NCBI RefSeq assembly: GCF_013761175.1
Contig: NZ_JACDUR010000003.1
Coordinates: 661,791 to 725,790 of the forward strand
DNA: 64,000 nt
Reading direction: 5' to 3'
Source of the DNA: Nonomuraea soli
GTDB lineage: Bacteria > Actinomycetota > Actinomycetes > Streptosporangiales > Streptosporangiaceae
Shown: positions 25,624 through 33,705 of the stretch, in pieces
How the letters are laid out: each line of letters starts with the position of its first letter
Numbering within the stretch: position 1 is the stretch's first letter
Program-made: the position numbers and the translations under genes
The notes under the pieces: model-generated
Database searches by the model: none
What the model was told of the DNA's origin: nothing
The model's input: the letters and a program-made list of their open reading frames with translations, nothing else

Positions 25624-26800
25624 GCCAGGCGCGCGAGGGCAGAGGATGGCCGAAGAGGCGGGCGGCGTTGCCGTAGGCCACTCTGGCCAGGTCGACAGGG
25701 GGCAGTTGCCCGAGGTTGCGGGCGACTGCCTTCTGCGTGTCGGGCCACGTCGAGTCGGAGTGCGGGTAACCGCTCTCCTGGAGCACGTGGTCGAGCCCGA
25801 CGGCCAGCCGTACGCCCGACAGCGCGTGGTCGTCGAGCGTGCCGAAGAAGAAGTTGCGCCGCAGCACCTCGCTGGGCTTGAGCCCGCCCTCCCAGGAGGC
25901 CTCGCCGGCCACCGGGTGGTCGAGGGCGTAGTCGGCGCGCTCGGCCAGCATCGGCACCCAGCCGACGCCGCCCTCGACGATGAGGATGCGAAGGTTGGGG
26001 AAGCGCAGCGGGATGCCGGACCACAACCAGTCGGCGCAGGCGAACATCGCGCTGGCCGGCATGAGCGTGGTGATCGCCTCGATGGGGGTGTCGGGCGAGG
26101 GCACGGGTGACCACGACGAGGCGCCGGTGTGCAGGCAGACGACGGTGCCGGTCTCTTCGCAGGCGGCGAAGAACGGGTCCCAGTGGCCGCTGTGGATCGA
26201 GGGCAGGCGCAGCCGGGTGGGGAACTCGGGGAAGACCACGGCCTTGAAGCCGCGGGCGGAGTTGTCCTTGATCTCCTTGGCGGCGATCTCGGGGTCGGGC
26301 AGCCACGGCAGCTGCAGGCCGATCATGCGTTCGGGATAGGTGCCGGCCCAGACGTCGATGTGCCAGTCGTTCCACGCCTTGACCAGGGCCAGGCCCAGCT
26401 CCTGGTCACGGGTCTTGGCGAAGGGCATGCCCGACTGGCCGGCGAGCATGCCGGGAAAGCACAGGGCCGCCCAGATGCCGGCCAGGTCCATGTCGGAGAC
26501 GCGGGCCTCGATGTCGTAGCAGCCGGGGCGCATGTGCTCGAAGCGGATGGGTTCGAGGTTCCACTGCTCGCGTGGAAGCCCCGAGCCGACGTCGATCGCG
26601 GCCGCGGGATAGGTGGCTCCGCCGTAGCGCCAGACCTGGTGACCGGCTTCGGTCTCGACGACCTTCGGCGCGGCGTCCGCGTACTTGGCGGGCAGCCTGC
26701 CCTCGAACAGATCCGGGGGCTCGATCAGGTGATCGTCTGCAGAAATGATCACATAGTCGCGCCGCCTCTGCTCAGGGTCGGGGAGGAGCGCCGTAGTCAC
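25604..26800 (-). CDS. Amidohydrolase (ACMSD-like) family protein
   Basis: The 398-residue TIM-barrel metal enzyme starts SADDHLIEPPD, the D-x-H type metal site, with later ligands expected at CLHTGASSW, EGGVGWVPM and the SGYPHSDSTWP segment containing the catalytic Asp region. These features match the aminocarboxymuconate-semialdehyde decarboxylase-like branch used in decarboxylation and hydrolysis. GTG 26800 has TACGGT seven bases before it, suggesting a leaderless mRNA. Neighbouring genes do not fix the substrate. Confidence 0.88.
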   Translation of the reverse strand: MTTALLPDPEQRRRDYVIISADDHLIEPPDLFEGRLPAKYADAAPKVVETEAGHQVWRYGGATYPAAAIDVGSGLPREQWNLEPIRFEHMRPGCYDIEARVSDMDLAGIWAALCFPGMLAGQSGMPFAKTRDQELGLALVKAWNDWHIDVWAGTYPERMIGLQLPWLPDPEIAAKEIKDNSARGFKAVVFPEFPTRLRLPSIHSGHWDPFFAACEETGTVVCLHTGASSWSPVPSPDTPIEAITTLMPASAMFACADWLWSGIPLRFPNLRILIVEGGVGWVPMLAERADYALDHPVAGEASWEGGLKPSEVLRRNFFFGTLDDHALSGVRLAVGLDHVLQESGYPHSDSTWPDTQKAVARNLGQLPPVDLARVAYGNAARLFGHPLPSRAWLRNETI

Positions 26801-26840
26801 GCAGGTAACCGTACGACGTGCCTGAGGCGTCGAACAAGCG

Positions 26841-26885
26841 GACCCGGGATCGCAGGAGGGGGAAAGGGGCCTGCGATCCCGGTCC
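26841..26885 (-). terminator. Hairpin between phosphatase and amidohydrolase genes
   Basis: A 13-bp inverted repeat (CCGGGATCGCAGG against CCTGCGATCCCGG) encloses a purine-rich 13-nt loop. It lies between two minus-strand genes and has no T-run. Confidence 0.6.
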
Positions 26886-26941
26886 GGAAGGCCCGCCGGA
26901 ATGAGGAGGATGCTGCTCGCGGCGGACCGTCGGCGGACCAA

Positions 26942-27667
26942 CTACCCCTCCGTGAGGGAAATTCTCAGCTTTTCGACAGCATCTGCGGAAAGTCCGGCGA
27001 CTTCCGTGCAATAGCCCGCAACGGATCCGTGCCGCTCCGCCAGCGCCGCCAGGAAGAAGCGCATCGCGTCGGCGGGGGCCTGCCCGAAACCCGGCCACAT
27101 GGTCACGTACGGCGTGCGGGCCAGGTGGTCGGCGATGAAGTGCTCGGTGGCAAGGCCGGTGAGCGCGTAGTCGGCGATGATGTCCTCGTCGGAGACGCCG
27201 GCCAGACTCAGCGCGAGAGCGGTGACGATGCCGGTGCGGTCCTTGCCCGCCGCGCAGTGCACCACGACGGGGCCGTCGTCGGCGATGGCCTCCAGCGCCA
27301 GGCGGATGTTGTCGGCGCGGTCCTCGGTGCATTCGAGGTAGCGGTCGGAGAAGAAGCGGGCGATGCTCGAACCCGGCTCGTATCTCTCGTGGGCGTTCCA
27401 GCGGCGCCCCTCGATCGGCAGGTTGAGATAGCGCAGGCCCTCGGTCTCCGGCGCCCTGCCGCTCTTGTCGACCTCGAAGTCGTGGCGCAGGTCGATGACG
27501 GTGCGGATCTTCAAGGCGTGGAAGGCCTCGAGGTCGGCTCCCGTCAGGAAGCCCAGGTTGTCGGCCCGGTAGAGGCGCTGCCACTTGATCGTGCGACCGT
27601 CATAGGCGGCATATCCGCCGGCGTCGCGAAAGTTGCGAAGATTTGCGAAGGAAAGGTGGCGGATCAC
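26942..27667 (-). CDS. Tyrosine-protein phosphatase (Y_phosphatase2 / PtpB-like)
   Basis: The 241-residue protein carries the P-loop HCAAGKDRTG with Cys138 and Arg144 and the N-terminal NFRDAGGY motif of the MptpB-like group. These enzymes act on phosphotyrosine, phosphoserine or phosphoinositides. It starts at GTG 27667, whose GTGA overlaps the stop of the SURF1 gene, so it is second in a two-gene unit. Confidence 0.92.
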   Translation of the reverse strand: MIRHLSFANLRNFRDAGGYAAYDGRTIKWQRLYRADNLGFLTGADLEAFHALKIRTVIDLRHDFEVDKSGRAPETEGLRYLNLPIEGRRWNAHERYEPGSSIARFFSDRYLECTEDRADNIRLALEAIADDGPVVVHCAAGKDRTGIVTALALSLAGVSDEDIIADYALTGLATEHFIADHLARTPYVTMWPGFGQAPADAMRFFLAALAERHGSVAGYCTEVAGLSADAVEKLRISLTEG

Positions 27668-28413
27668 GACGCCACACTAGCCGCCTTACGATCGTTGACC
27701 TCGCGCCGGATCAGCAGCAGCCATCCGCCGATCGCGACCCCGATGAACAGCCACCACTGCACGCCGTACGCGAAGTTGAGCCCGCCACCCGCGCCGACCT
27801 CCGGCGCGGGCACCGGCTCGGGCGCCGCCTGCGCCTGCGGGTCCTGCGCGATCAGCTCGACGTAGCCGCCGGAGATCCCGTACGGCAGGCGCTTGCTCAG
27901 CGCCTCGGAGTTGATCAGGAGGATCTGCCCCTGCGGCAGCCCCTCCCGGTCCTTGATGCCGGTGGTCTCCTCGGTCTCGCTGAGCCGTAGCCTTCCGGTG
28001 ACAGTTACCTGACCAGCGGACGGCACGGGCACGTCGGGCGGGGTCTCGGCGGTCGCCGCGGCCTTGACCCAGCCCCGGTTGACCAGCACCGCCTGGCCGC
28101 CCGCCGTGACCAGGGGTGTCACCACGTAGAAGCCCGGCCTGCCGTTCTGGGAGCGCCGCCGTACGACGAGCTCGTGGGCGGCGTCGAAGGTGCCCGTCGC
28201 CGTGACGGTGCGGAACTTGTTCGCCTCGCCGACCTCGACCTGCTCGAAGGGCACCGGCGCGGCCCCCAGGTTGCCGGTGATCAGCTCGCTGCTGGCAGAT
28301 CGCTCCTCGAACCGGCCGAACTGCCAGTTGCCGAGGAAGACGAAGGCCGGGATGACCAGCAGCACCACGATGTGGAGTATCACCCAGCGGGGGGTCAGCA
28401 GGAACCGGTACAC
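27664..28413 (-). CDS. SURF1-family cytochrome oxidase assembly protein
   Basis: The 249-residue protein has two membrane helices (about 9-30 and near residue 225) flanking an extracytoplasmic domain. It shows the motif LGNWQFGRFEER near the first helix and the VNRGWV segment. SURF1 helps insert haem a into cytochrome oxidase. The start is GTG 28413 (VYRFLLTPRW), which fits the family better than upstream codons. Confidence 0.9.
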   Translation of the reverse strand: MYRFLLTPRWVILHIVVLLVIPAFVFLGNWQFGRFEERSASSELITGNLGAAPVPFEQVEVGEANKFRTVTATGTFDAAHELVVRRRSQNGRPGFYVVTPLVTAGGQAVLVNRGWVKAAATAETPPDVPVPSAGQVTVTGRLRLSETEETTGIKDREGLPQGQILLINSEALSKRLPYGISGGYVELIAQDPQAQAAPEPVPAPEVGAGGGLNFAYGVQWWLFIGVAIGGWLLLIRREVNDRKAASVAS

Positions 28414-28532
28414 GCCATCAAGGTTAGGCACCGGGTGCACCGGTCGAACCATCGGGCAGAACGCGGGACGTGGGCTGCGGCGATCGCGTACGGTCGAAAG
28501 CCTCCCGACCCCCTCTGGAGTAGCAAGCCCTC

Positions 28533-29180
28533 ATGTCAGTGCTCGAAGCGCCGCCCGTGGCGGCGTCGTTCACCATGCCCTCGCTGCCCACCCTGCTCCG
28601 GCATGCCCTTCCCCGGGCGATCGAGTCGATGTTCATGCCGGTCATCGCCTTCTGGGCCGGCTTCTTCCTCGCGGGTCTGGCCGGTGGGCTGGTCACGGGG
28701 TTGATGTGGGTCTACGGGTGCGCGGCCTGGCGTCTGGCCAGGCGTACGGCGCTGCCCGGCATGGTGATCCTGGCGGTCGTGGCGATCACCGCGCGCACGG
28801 CGTTCTCGCTGGCGGCCGACAGCGCGGTCCTGTACTTCCTGCCGCCCCTGGCCGGGGTGTTCTGCGTGAGCCTGGTCTTCCTGGCCACCGCGCCGACCCG
28901 TCGTCCGCTGGCCAGGAGGGTGGCGTGCGACCTGGTGCCGATGCCCGAGGGGGTGCAGGAGCACCCGGCGATGCGCAGGTTCTTCAGGCGCCACTCGGTG
29001 ATGTGGGGATGCGTTCAGCTGGCCAATGCCTCGCTGAGCCTTTGGCTGCTGCTCAGCCAGCCGGTGGAGGGTTTCCTGCTCGTGCGCACCTGCGCGGTGG
29101 CGGTGTTGTTGTCGTGCGCGGGCCTGGTGTCGTTGCTGGGCTTCCGCCGGGCGCTACGCGCTCTGCAGCTTCGCCCCTGA
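28533..29180 (+). CDS. VC0807-like multi-pass membrane protein
   Basis: The 215-residue protein has about five to six helices, with the segments AFWAGFFLAGLAGGLVTGLMW and ARRTALPGMVILAVVAITARTAF, and an internal RRFFRRHSVMWG. It resembles proteins of the VC0807/intracellular septation type of unknown function. It ends 27 bp inside the convergent HxlR gene. Confidence 0.75.
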   Translation: MSVLEAPPVAASFTMPSLPTLLRHALPRAIESMFMPVIAFWAGFFLAGLAGGLVTGLMWVYGCAAWRLARRTALPGMVILAVVAITARTAFSLAADSAVLYFLPPLAGVFCVSLVFLATAPTRRPLARRVACDLVPMPEGVQEHPAMRRFFRRHSVMWGCVQLANASLSLWLLLSQPVEGFLLVRTCAVAVLLSCAGLVSLLGFRRALRALQLRP

Positions 29181-29621
29181 CCCCGGCACGGGCGTGACCT
29201 CGCGGGGGCCGCTCAGGTCGTGGCCTTGTGAGCACCGGAAGTGCTGGTGGATCGGGGCGCCGCAGTCGCGGTGGGTGAGCACGACGGGCGGTCCCTCCGG
29301 GTCGGCCATGTACTTGTCGCCCCAGTGCATGAGCGCGACCAGCAGGGGATAGAGCTCGCGGCCCTTCTCGGTGAGGCGGTACTCATAGCGCTGGCGCTGG
29401 CCGGGCTCGCGGTAGGGGACCTTGCGCAGCAGGCCCTCGTCGACCAGGCGGGCCAGTCTGGCGCTGAGCACCTGGCGCGGCGCGCCGGTCATGGTCTGCA
29501 TGTCGGCGAAGCGGCGCACGCCGCTGAAGGCCTCTCGCAGCACCAGGAAGGTCCACTTCTCGCCGACGATCTCCAGGGTGCGCTCGATGGAGCAGTTGTC
29601 CACGCGGAAGGCCACGTTCAT
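29154..29621 (-). CDS. HxlR-family transcriptional regulator
   Basis: The 155-residue winged-helix protein has the conserved first Cys in VDNCSIERTLEIVGEKWTFL, typical for the family, and the RQVLSARLARLVDEGLL recognition region. A C-terminal extension holds two Cys and two His (HRDCGAPIHQHFRC), a possible metal or redox site. I place the start at ATG 29621, six bases after TATGAT (leaderless). It is divergent from the GNAT gene. Confidence 0.9.
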   Translation of the reverse strand: MNVAFRVDNCSIERTLEIVGEKWTFLVLREAFSGVRRFADMQTMTGAPRQVLSARLARLVDEGLLRKVPYREPGQRQRYEYRLTEKGRELYPLLVALMHWGDKYMADPEGPPVVLTHRDCGAPIHQHFRCSQGHDLSGPREVTPVPGSGAKLQSA

Positions 29622-29634
29622 CTCCACATCATAT

Positions 29635-29657
29635 CTGAGTTCAGTTGACAGACTCAG
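29635..29657. promoter_or_regulatory. Inverted repeat between HxlR and GNAT genes
   Basis: CTGAGT (29635-29640) and ACTCAG (29652-29657) face each other over 11 nt, upstream of both divergent starts. It could be the HxlR operator. Confidence 0.45.
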
Positions 29658-29680
29658 CCTTGCTGGAGGAGTCTGGGTCT

Positions 29681-30154
29681 ATGAACGGAACCCAGATCCG
29701 CCCGATCCGCCCCGAGGACGAGGCGGCGTTCACCCGGTTCCTCACGGGGTTATCGCTGCAGACCCAGGTCATGCGCTTCTTTACCGGACTGGGCAGACCG
29801 TCGCCCACCCTGGTGCATCACCTGATGAAGGAGGCGTTGATCGCTGTCAGGGAGGGGGAGATCGTCGGCCACGCGATGGCCTTCCCGGGTGGCACGCTCG
29901 GCGCGGACATCGAGATCGGGGTGGTCGTGGCCGACCAGTGGCAGGGCTTCGGCCTGGGCCCGAAGCTCATCGACGCGGTGCTGATGCGGGCCTGGCTGCG
30001 GGGGGCGCAGACGGTCGGCATGGACGTGCTCGGCGAGAACCGCCGGGTGCTCCGTATGATCCGCAGGACCTGGCCGGAGGCCCGGTTGCAGGTCTCTTCC
30101 GGATCGGTGGAGGTGGTCGCTATGATCAATGCGGCCGTTCTATTTGCAGAATAA
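29681..30154 (+). CDS. GNAT-family N-acetyltransferase
   Basis: The 157-residue protein begins IRPIRPEDEAAFTRFL and has the acetyl-CoA loop Q-G-F-G-L-G (VADQWQGFGLGPKLIDAV). GGAGGA lies 10 bases before ATG 29681. It is probably expressed with the TetR gene 25 bp downstream. The acceptor is unknown. Confidence 0.85.
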   Translation: MNGTQIRPIRPEDEAAFTRFLTGLSLQTQVMRFFTGLGRPSPTLVHHLMKEALIAVREGEIVGHAMAFPGGTLGADIEIGVVVADQWQGFGLGPKLIDAVLMRAWLRGAQTVGMDVLGENRRVLRMIRRTWPEARLQVSSGSVEVVAMINAAVLFAE

Positions 30155-30179
30155 GGTTCTGTTGGTACACCATTGAGCT

Positions 30180-30770
30180 GTGAAGACTGCAAAGAACGGA
30201 CGCGATGGTCGCACTCGGATCATCGAGGGCGCCCTGCGCCGCTTCAGCCAGGATGGGGTCTCGGCCACGACGCTGGCCAGCCTGCGCGAGGAGAGCGGGG
30301 TCAGCGTCGGCAGCTTCTATCACCACTTCGCCAGCAAAGAACACGTCTTCGGCGTGCTCTACTCCGAGATCCTCGCCTCCTACCAGGAGGAGTTCCTGTC
30401 GGAGCTGGTCAGTCACGACAACGCCCGCTCGGGCATCGAGGCCATCCCCGCCTTCCACATGAAGTGGGCGGGCGAGCACCCCGAGCAGGCCCGGCTGCTG
30501 GTCAGCGAGCGCCCGCCGCGCAAGCACGAGCCTGGCGGCGCCGAGGTCTCCGAGGCCCGCCGCGCGTTCTTCCGCAAGGTCTCCGACTGGTGGAAGCCGT
30601 TCATGAAGACCGGCGAGCTCCAGCCCATCCACGCCACCATGTGCTACGTGTTGTGGCTCGGCCCCGCCCAGGAGATGTGCCGCCTGTGGTTCGCCGGAGC
30701 GCACACGCCGACCGACGAGGAGATCAGGAGCCTCGGCGAGGCCGCCTGGCAGAGCCTGCGCCAGCGATGA
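30180..30770 (+). CDS. TetR-family transcriptional regulator
   Basis: The 196-residue protein has an N-terminal HTH with RIIEGALRRFSQDGVSATTL and GSFYHHFASKEH, then a ligand domain. It starts at GTG 30180. The target is unknown; the adjacent GNAT and dehydrogenase genes are candidates. Confidence 0.9.
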   Translation: MKTAKNGRDGRTRIIEGALRRFSQDGVSATTLASLREESGVSVGSFYHHFASKEHVFGVLYSEILASYQEEFLSELVSHDNARSGIEAIPAFHMKWAGEHPEQARLLVSERPPRKHEPGGAEVSEARRAFFRKVSDWWKPFMKTGELQPIHATMCYVLWLGPAQEMCRLWFAGAHTPTDEEIRSLGEAAWQSLRQR

Positions 30771-30803
30771 TCGGCCACCCTCTGTGGTGTTATTGTCACG
30801 TTT

Positions 30804-31745
30804 GTGGGACGACCTCGTGCGCTGGTTCTGACCGCGCTACCGCAGGGCGCTCTGGCACGCCTCGGTGAGTATGCCGATGTCGTCCCGGCCGCCGACCGGC
30901 CCAGCCTGGGCTTCACCGACGAGCAACTCGCCGACCTGGTCATCGGGACCGGCGCCACGATCCTGATCACCGACGGCGACGTTGTGGGCAGATGCGTGTT
31001 GTCGCTCCCGCTCGACGTCGTCGCCTGCCTTGGCGCTCCGGTCAACATCGACCGGCAACTCGCCGCCGAGCGAGGGGTACCCGTGGTGCTGGCCGCCGAC
31101 CACGACGTCAACGCCGTCGCCGAACTCACCCTGGCCCTGCTGTTCGCGGTCAGCCGGCGCATCGTCGTCGCCGACCGCGAGGTACGGCGGGGCAGGCTCT
31201 ACCGGGGCAAGGTGCCGCCCAACCGCCGCTACCGGGGGACCCGGCTGGCCGGGCGCACCTTCGGGATCGTCGGGCTCGGCCGGGTCGGCAGGGCCGTTCG
31301 GTGGCGCTGCGAAGGGCTGGGCATGCGGGTCATCGCCTGCGACCCCTACGTCGCCGAGGCCACCCACACGCTGCCCGAGCTCCTCGCCGAAGCGGACGTC
31401 GTCTCGCTCCACGTGCCCGTGACCGGCGAGACCTGGGGATTCATCGGCGACACCGAACTCACCGCGATGAAGCCGGGCGCGGTCTACCTCAACACCTCGC
31501 GCGGATCCCTGCACGACCTGTCGGCGCTGGTCGACGCCCTGCGCTCGGGACATCTCGGCGGCGCCGGGCTCGACCACTTCGAAGGCGAGTGGCTCGACCC
31601 CAGGCACCCGCTCACCCGGCTGCCGAACGTCGTGCTCACACCCCGCCTGGGCGAGGCCACCGACGACAGCGAGGAAGAGCGTGCCGAGCGCATCGTCGAG
31701 GACATCATGGAGATGGTGGCCATGCCGGCGGCCGAACTCGCGTAG
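30804..31745 (+). CDS. D-2-hydroxyacid dehydrogenase homologue lacking the catalytic His
   Basis: The 313-residue protein has the NAD Rossmann motif GLGRVGRAV (157-165) and the catalytic Arg233 (TSRGS) and Glu262 positions. The TPH motif that carries the catalytic His in the family reads TPR (Arg281). Either it uses another acid/base or it is a binding protein or regulator. TATTGT seven bases before GTG 30804 points to a leaderless mRNA. Confidence 0.85.
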   Translation: MGRPRALVLTALPQGALARLGEYADVVPAADRPSLGFTDEQLADLVIGTGATILITDGDVVGRCVLSLPLDVVACLGAPVNIDRQLAAERGVPVVLAADHDVNAVAELTLALLFAVSRRIVVADREVRRGRLYRGKVPPNRRYRGTRLAGRTFGIVGLGRVGRAVRWRCEGLGMRVIACDPYVAEATHTLPELLAEADVVSLHVPVTGETWGFIGDTELTAMKPGAVYLNTSRGSLHDLSALVDALRSGHLGGAGLDHFEGEWLDPRHPLTRLPNVVLTPRLGEATDDSEEERAERIVEDIMEMVAMPAAELA

Positions 31746-31995
31746 GCACACGCCAGCAGCCGGAGTCGAGCGAGATGTCGAGCCTCAGGTCGCGGCGCCT
31801 GCGCCGCAGCCCGGGCACCCTCAGCCGGTCGGCGTCGAACCCCAGCTCTCCCGGGAGCACGCGAACATCGTCGTGGTTGCCGCAGCGCGGGCAGGTCCAC
31901 GACACCAGGTCGCGGCCGCGGTGATAGTCCGAACAGGCCCGGAAGTATTCATCCGGCCCGAAGCGGGCTTCACACGCGAAGCAGGGGAGCAGCAC
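31705..31995 (-). CDS. Small zinc-ribbon-like protein
   Basis: A GTG at 31995 opens 96 codons beginning MLLPCFACEARFGPDEYFRA, with CFAC and a later CPRC pair (about 30 residues apart), as in a zinc ribbon. TATCTG lies seven bases upstream (leaderless pattern). The C-terminal 14 codons overlap the dehydrogenase 3' end, and the Arg-rich tail may not be native. No named family. Confidence 0.5.
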   Translation of the reverse strand: MLLPCFACEARFGPDEYFRACSDYHRGRDLVSWTCPRCGNHDDVRVLPGELGFDADRLRVPGLRRRRRDLRLDISLDSGCWRVPTRVRPPAWPPSP

Positions 31996-32089
31996 GCATA
32001 AACAGATATCGTGGCCGACTTGCCGACTGCCTGCAGAACGCTTGGGTAACTTGGTAACAGTCTGATTACTGTGCGTTGAGGGATTGATG

Positions 32090-33436
32090 ATGCGGGATCT
32101 ACTCCTGAAGTCCGGCTACACCATCGACGGCGTGCGCGAACGCCTCGGCGACGTGGCCGCCACCGCACTGTCCAGGGAGGAGCTCGTACCCGCCCTGCGG
32201 GCCACCCGCGAGCTCGATCCGCTGGCCGTGCTCATCAGGCACTTCTGGCTGGGCGTGGAGGTGCCGGACGAGCTCGTGCCCGCTGAGCTGGCACCGCTCA
32301 GGGGCTATCACGTGCAACCGTGGGGCGACGACGGCTACCTCATCTCCGACCGCAAGGTACGGCCGGGCGACGCGCCCCTGCGCCCCGACCACGTGGTGGG
32401 CGCCGGAGGCGCCTCGGCCAACCTGGCCCAGCTGGCCAGCCGCCGCCCCGTCGAGCGTGCCCTCGACCTCGGCACCGGATGCGGGGTCCAGGTGCTGTCG
32501 CTGGCCGAGCGCGCCACGGACATCGTCGCCACCGACCTCAACCCGCGGGCGATCGAACTGGCGAAACTCAGCTGGGAGCTGTCGGGCGTCTCGGGCGTCG
32601 ACACCCGGGTCGGCTCCCTGTTCGAGCCGGTCGACGGGGAGCTGTTCGACCTGGTCGTCTCCAACCCGCCGTTCGTGATCTCCCCCGCGAGACGCTTCAC
32701 CTACCGGGAGGCCGGCGGCGACTCCTTCTGCCGCGACCTCGTACGGCAGGCGCCCCGATACCTCAACCCCGGCGGCCAGGCGCACTTCCTGGCCAACTGG
32801 ACCCACGTCGAGGGCGAGGACTGGCGTGACAGGGTCGGCGGCTGGCTCGGCGAGACCGGGTGCGACGGCTGGGTGGTCGAGCGCGACGTGCAGGACCCCG
32901 CCGAATACGTGGAACTGTGGCTCAGGGACGCCGCGGAGCAGGGCACCCCGGCCTACACCGAGCTGTACGACCGGTGGCTGGGCTGGTTCGAGGAGCAGAA
33001 GATCGAGGCGATCGGCTTCGGCTGGATCAGCATGCGCCAGGCCGAGTCGCTCGACCCGGTCGTCCGCGTCGAGCGCATGACCCATCAGGTCCAGCTGCCC
33101 GTCGGCGACTACGTCGACCAGGTGCTCGACGGCATCGCCCTGGCCCACCGCCTCGACGACCTCGACACGGCCAGACTGCGCGTCGCCGAAGGCGTGCTCG
33201 ACGAGCGCATCGGCCTGCCGGGCGCCGAGGACCCCTCACGCATCGTGCTGCGGCAGACCAGAGGGCTGATGCGCAGCACCGACGTCGGCACGGTCGAGGC
33301 CGCGCTGGCCGGGGTCTGCGACGGCGAGCTCGCCCTCGGACCGCTGCTCAACGTGATCGCCGAGCTCGTGGGCGGCGACCGGGTCGACGCCGAGCAACTC
33401 AGGCCGTTGATCGCCGAGGGGTACTTCACTGTCTGA
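32090..33436 (+). CDS. PrmC/HemK-like methyltransferase with extra domains
   Basis: The 448-residue protein has an N-terminal helical domain (1-110). A class I methyltransferase follows with LDLGTGCGVQVLSLA near residue 125 and NPPF near 190, a motif of N-methylation of glutamine or adenine. A C-terminal region of about 180 residues is unassigned (KIEAIGFGWISMRQ). Similar large proteins occur singly in actinomycetes; the substrate is unknown. ATG codons at 32087 and 32090 both fit; GAGGG favours 32090. Confidence 0.85.
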   Translation: MRDLLLKSGYTIDGVRERLGDVAATALSREELVPALRATRELDPLAVLIRHFWLGVEVPDELVPAELAPLRGYHVQPWGDDGYLISDRKVRPGDAPLRPDHVVGAGGASANLAQLASRRPVERALDLGTGCGVQVLSLAERATDIVATDLNPRAIELAKLSWELSGVSGVDTRVGSLFEPVDGELFDLVVSNPPFVISPARRFTYREAGGDSFCRDLVRQAPRYLNPGGQAHFLANWTHVEGEDWRDRVGGWLGETGCDGWVVERDVQDPAEYVELWLRDAAEQGTPAYTELYDRWLGWFEEQKIEAIGFGWISMRQAESLDPVVRVERMTHQVQLPVGDYVDQVLDGIALAHRLDDLDTARLRVAEGVLDERIGLPGAEDPSRIVLRQTRGLMRSTDVGTVEAALAGVCDGELALGPLLNVIAELVGGDRVDAEQLRPLIAEGYFTV

Positions 33437-33437
33437 G

Positions 33438-33660
33438 GAGCCTGTTTATCGGTCGTTGATTGGCTGTTGAGCCCCCGGGAGCACTCTCTAGGAGTGGACA
33501 CGGACCCGGGGGGTTCGGGGTACGTGTCAGGCCCGGCCGGTCGTCGAATGTGAGGCGGCTAGCCGTCGCGTGGAGCATCCGGATAACCGGGCCCCCTAGC
33601 GACACGCGGCGGTAGATGACCGGCCGGGCTAAAAGTCCTCTCACCCAAAGGGACAGGCTC
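33438..33660 (+). ncRNA. Candidate structured RNA element in a convergent intergenic region
   Basis: Nested helices can form: P1 33438-33445/33653-33660 (8 bp), P2 33482-33486/33492-33496, P3 33497-33507/33518-33528, P4 33532-33542/33618-33628 (11 bp perfect), P5 33562-33572/33603-33613 (11 pairs, two of them G-U on the plus strand) and P6 33579-33582/33587-33590. No coding frame fits. It matches no riboswitch I recognise. The plus strand is favoured by the G-U pairs, but the orientation is not proven. Confidence 0.45.
33455..33471 (+). promoter_or_regulatory. SARP-type direct repeat downstream of the regulator gene
   Basis: GTTGAT and GTTGAG are spaced 11 bp start to start. Together with flanks they match the repeat upstream of the SARP gene over about 21 bp with a few mismatches, and GCACTC follows in both places. 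TTGAGC/TAGGAG (16 bp apart) could be a promoter here. Confidence 0.5.
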
Positions 33661-33705
33661 TTGTTCAACCATGTCTGGATGACGCGGCTCGACGACGAGC
33701 TCTAC

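Noticed and set aside
33438..33660. Transposon or MITE with 8-bp terminal inverted repeats
   Set aside because: The ends are only 8 bp, no target duplication is visible, and internal helices are better explained as RNA structure.
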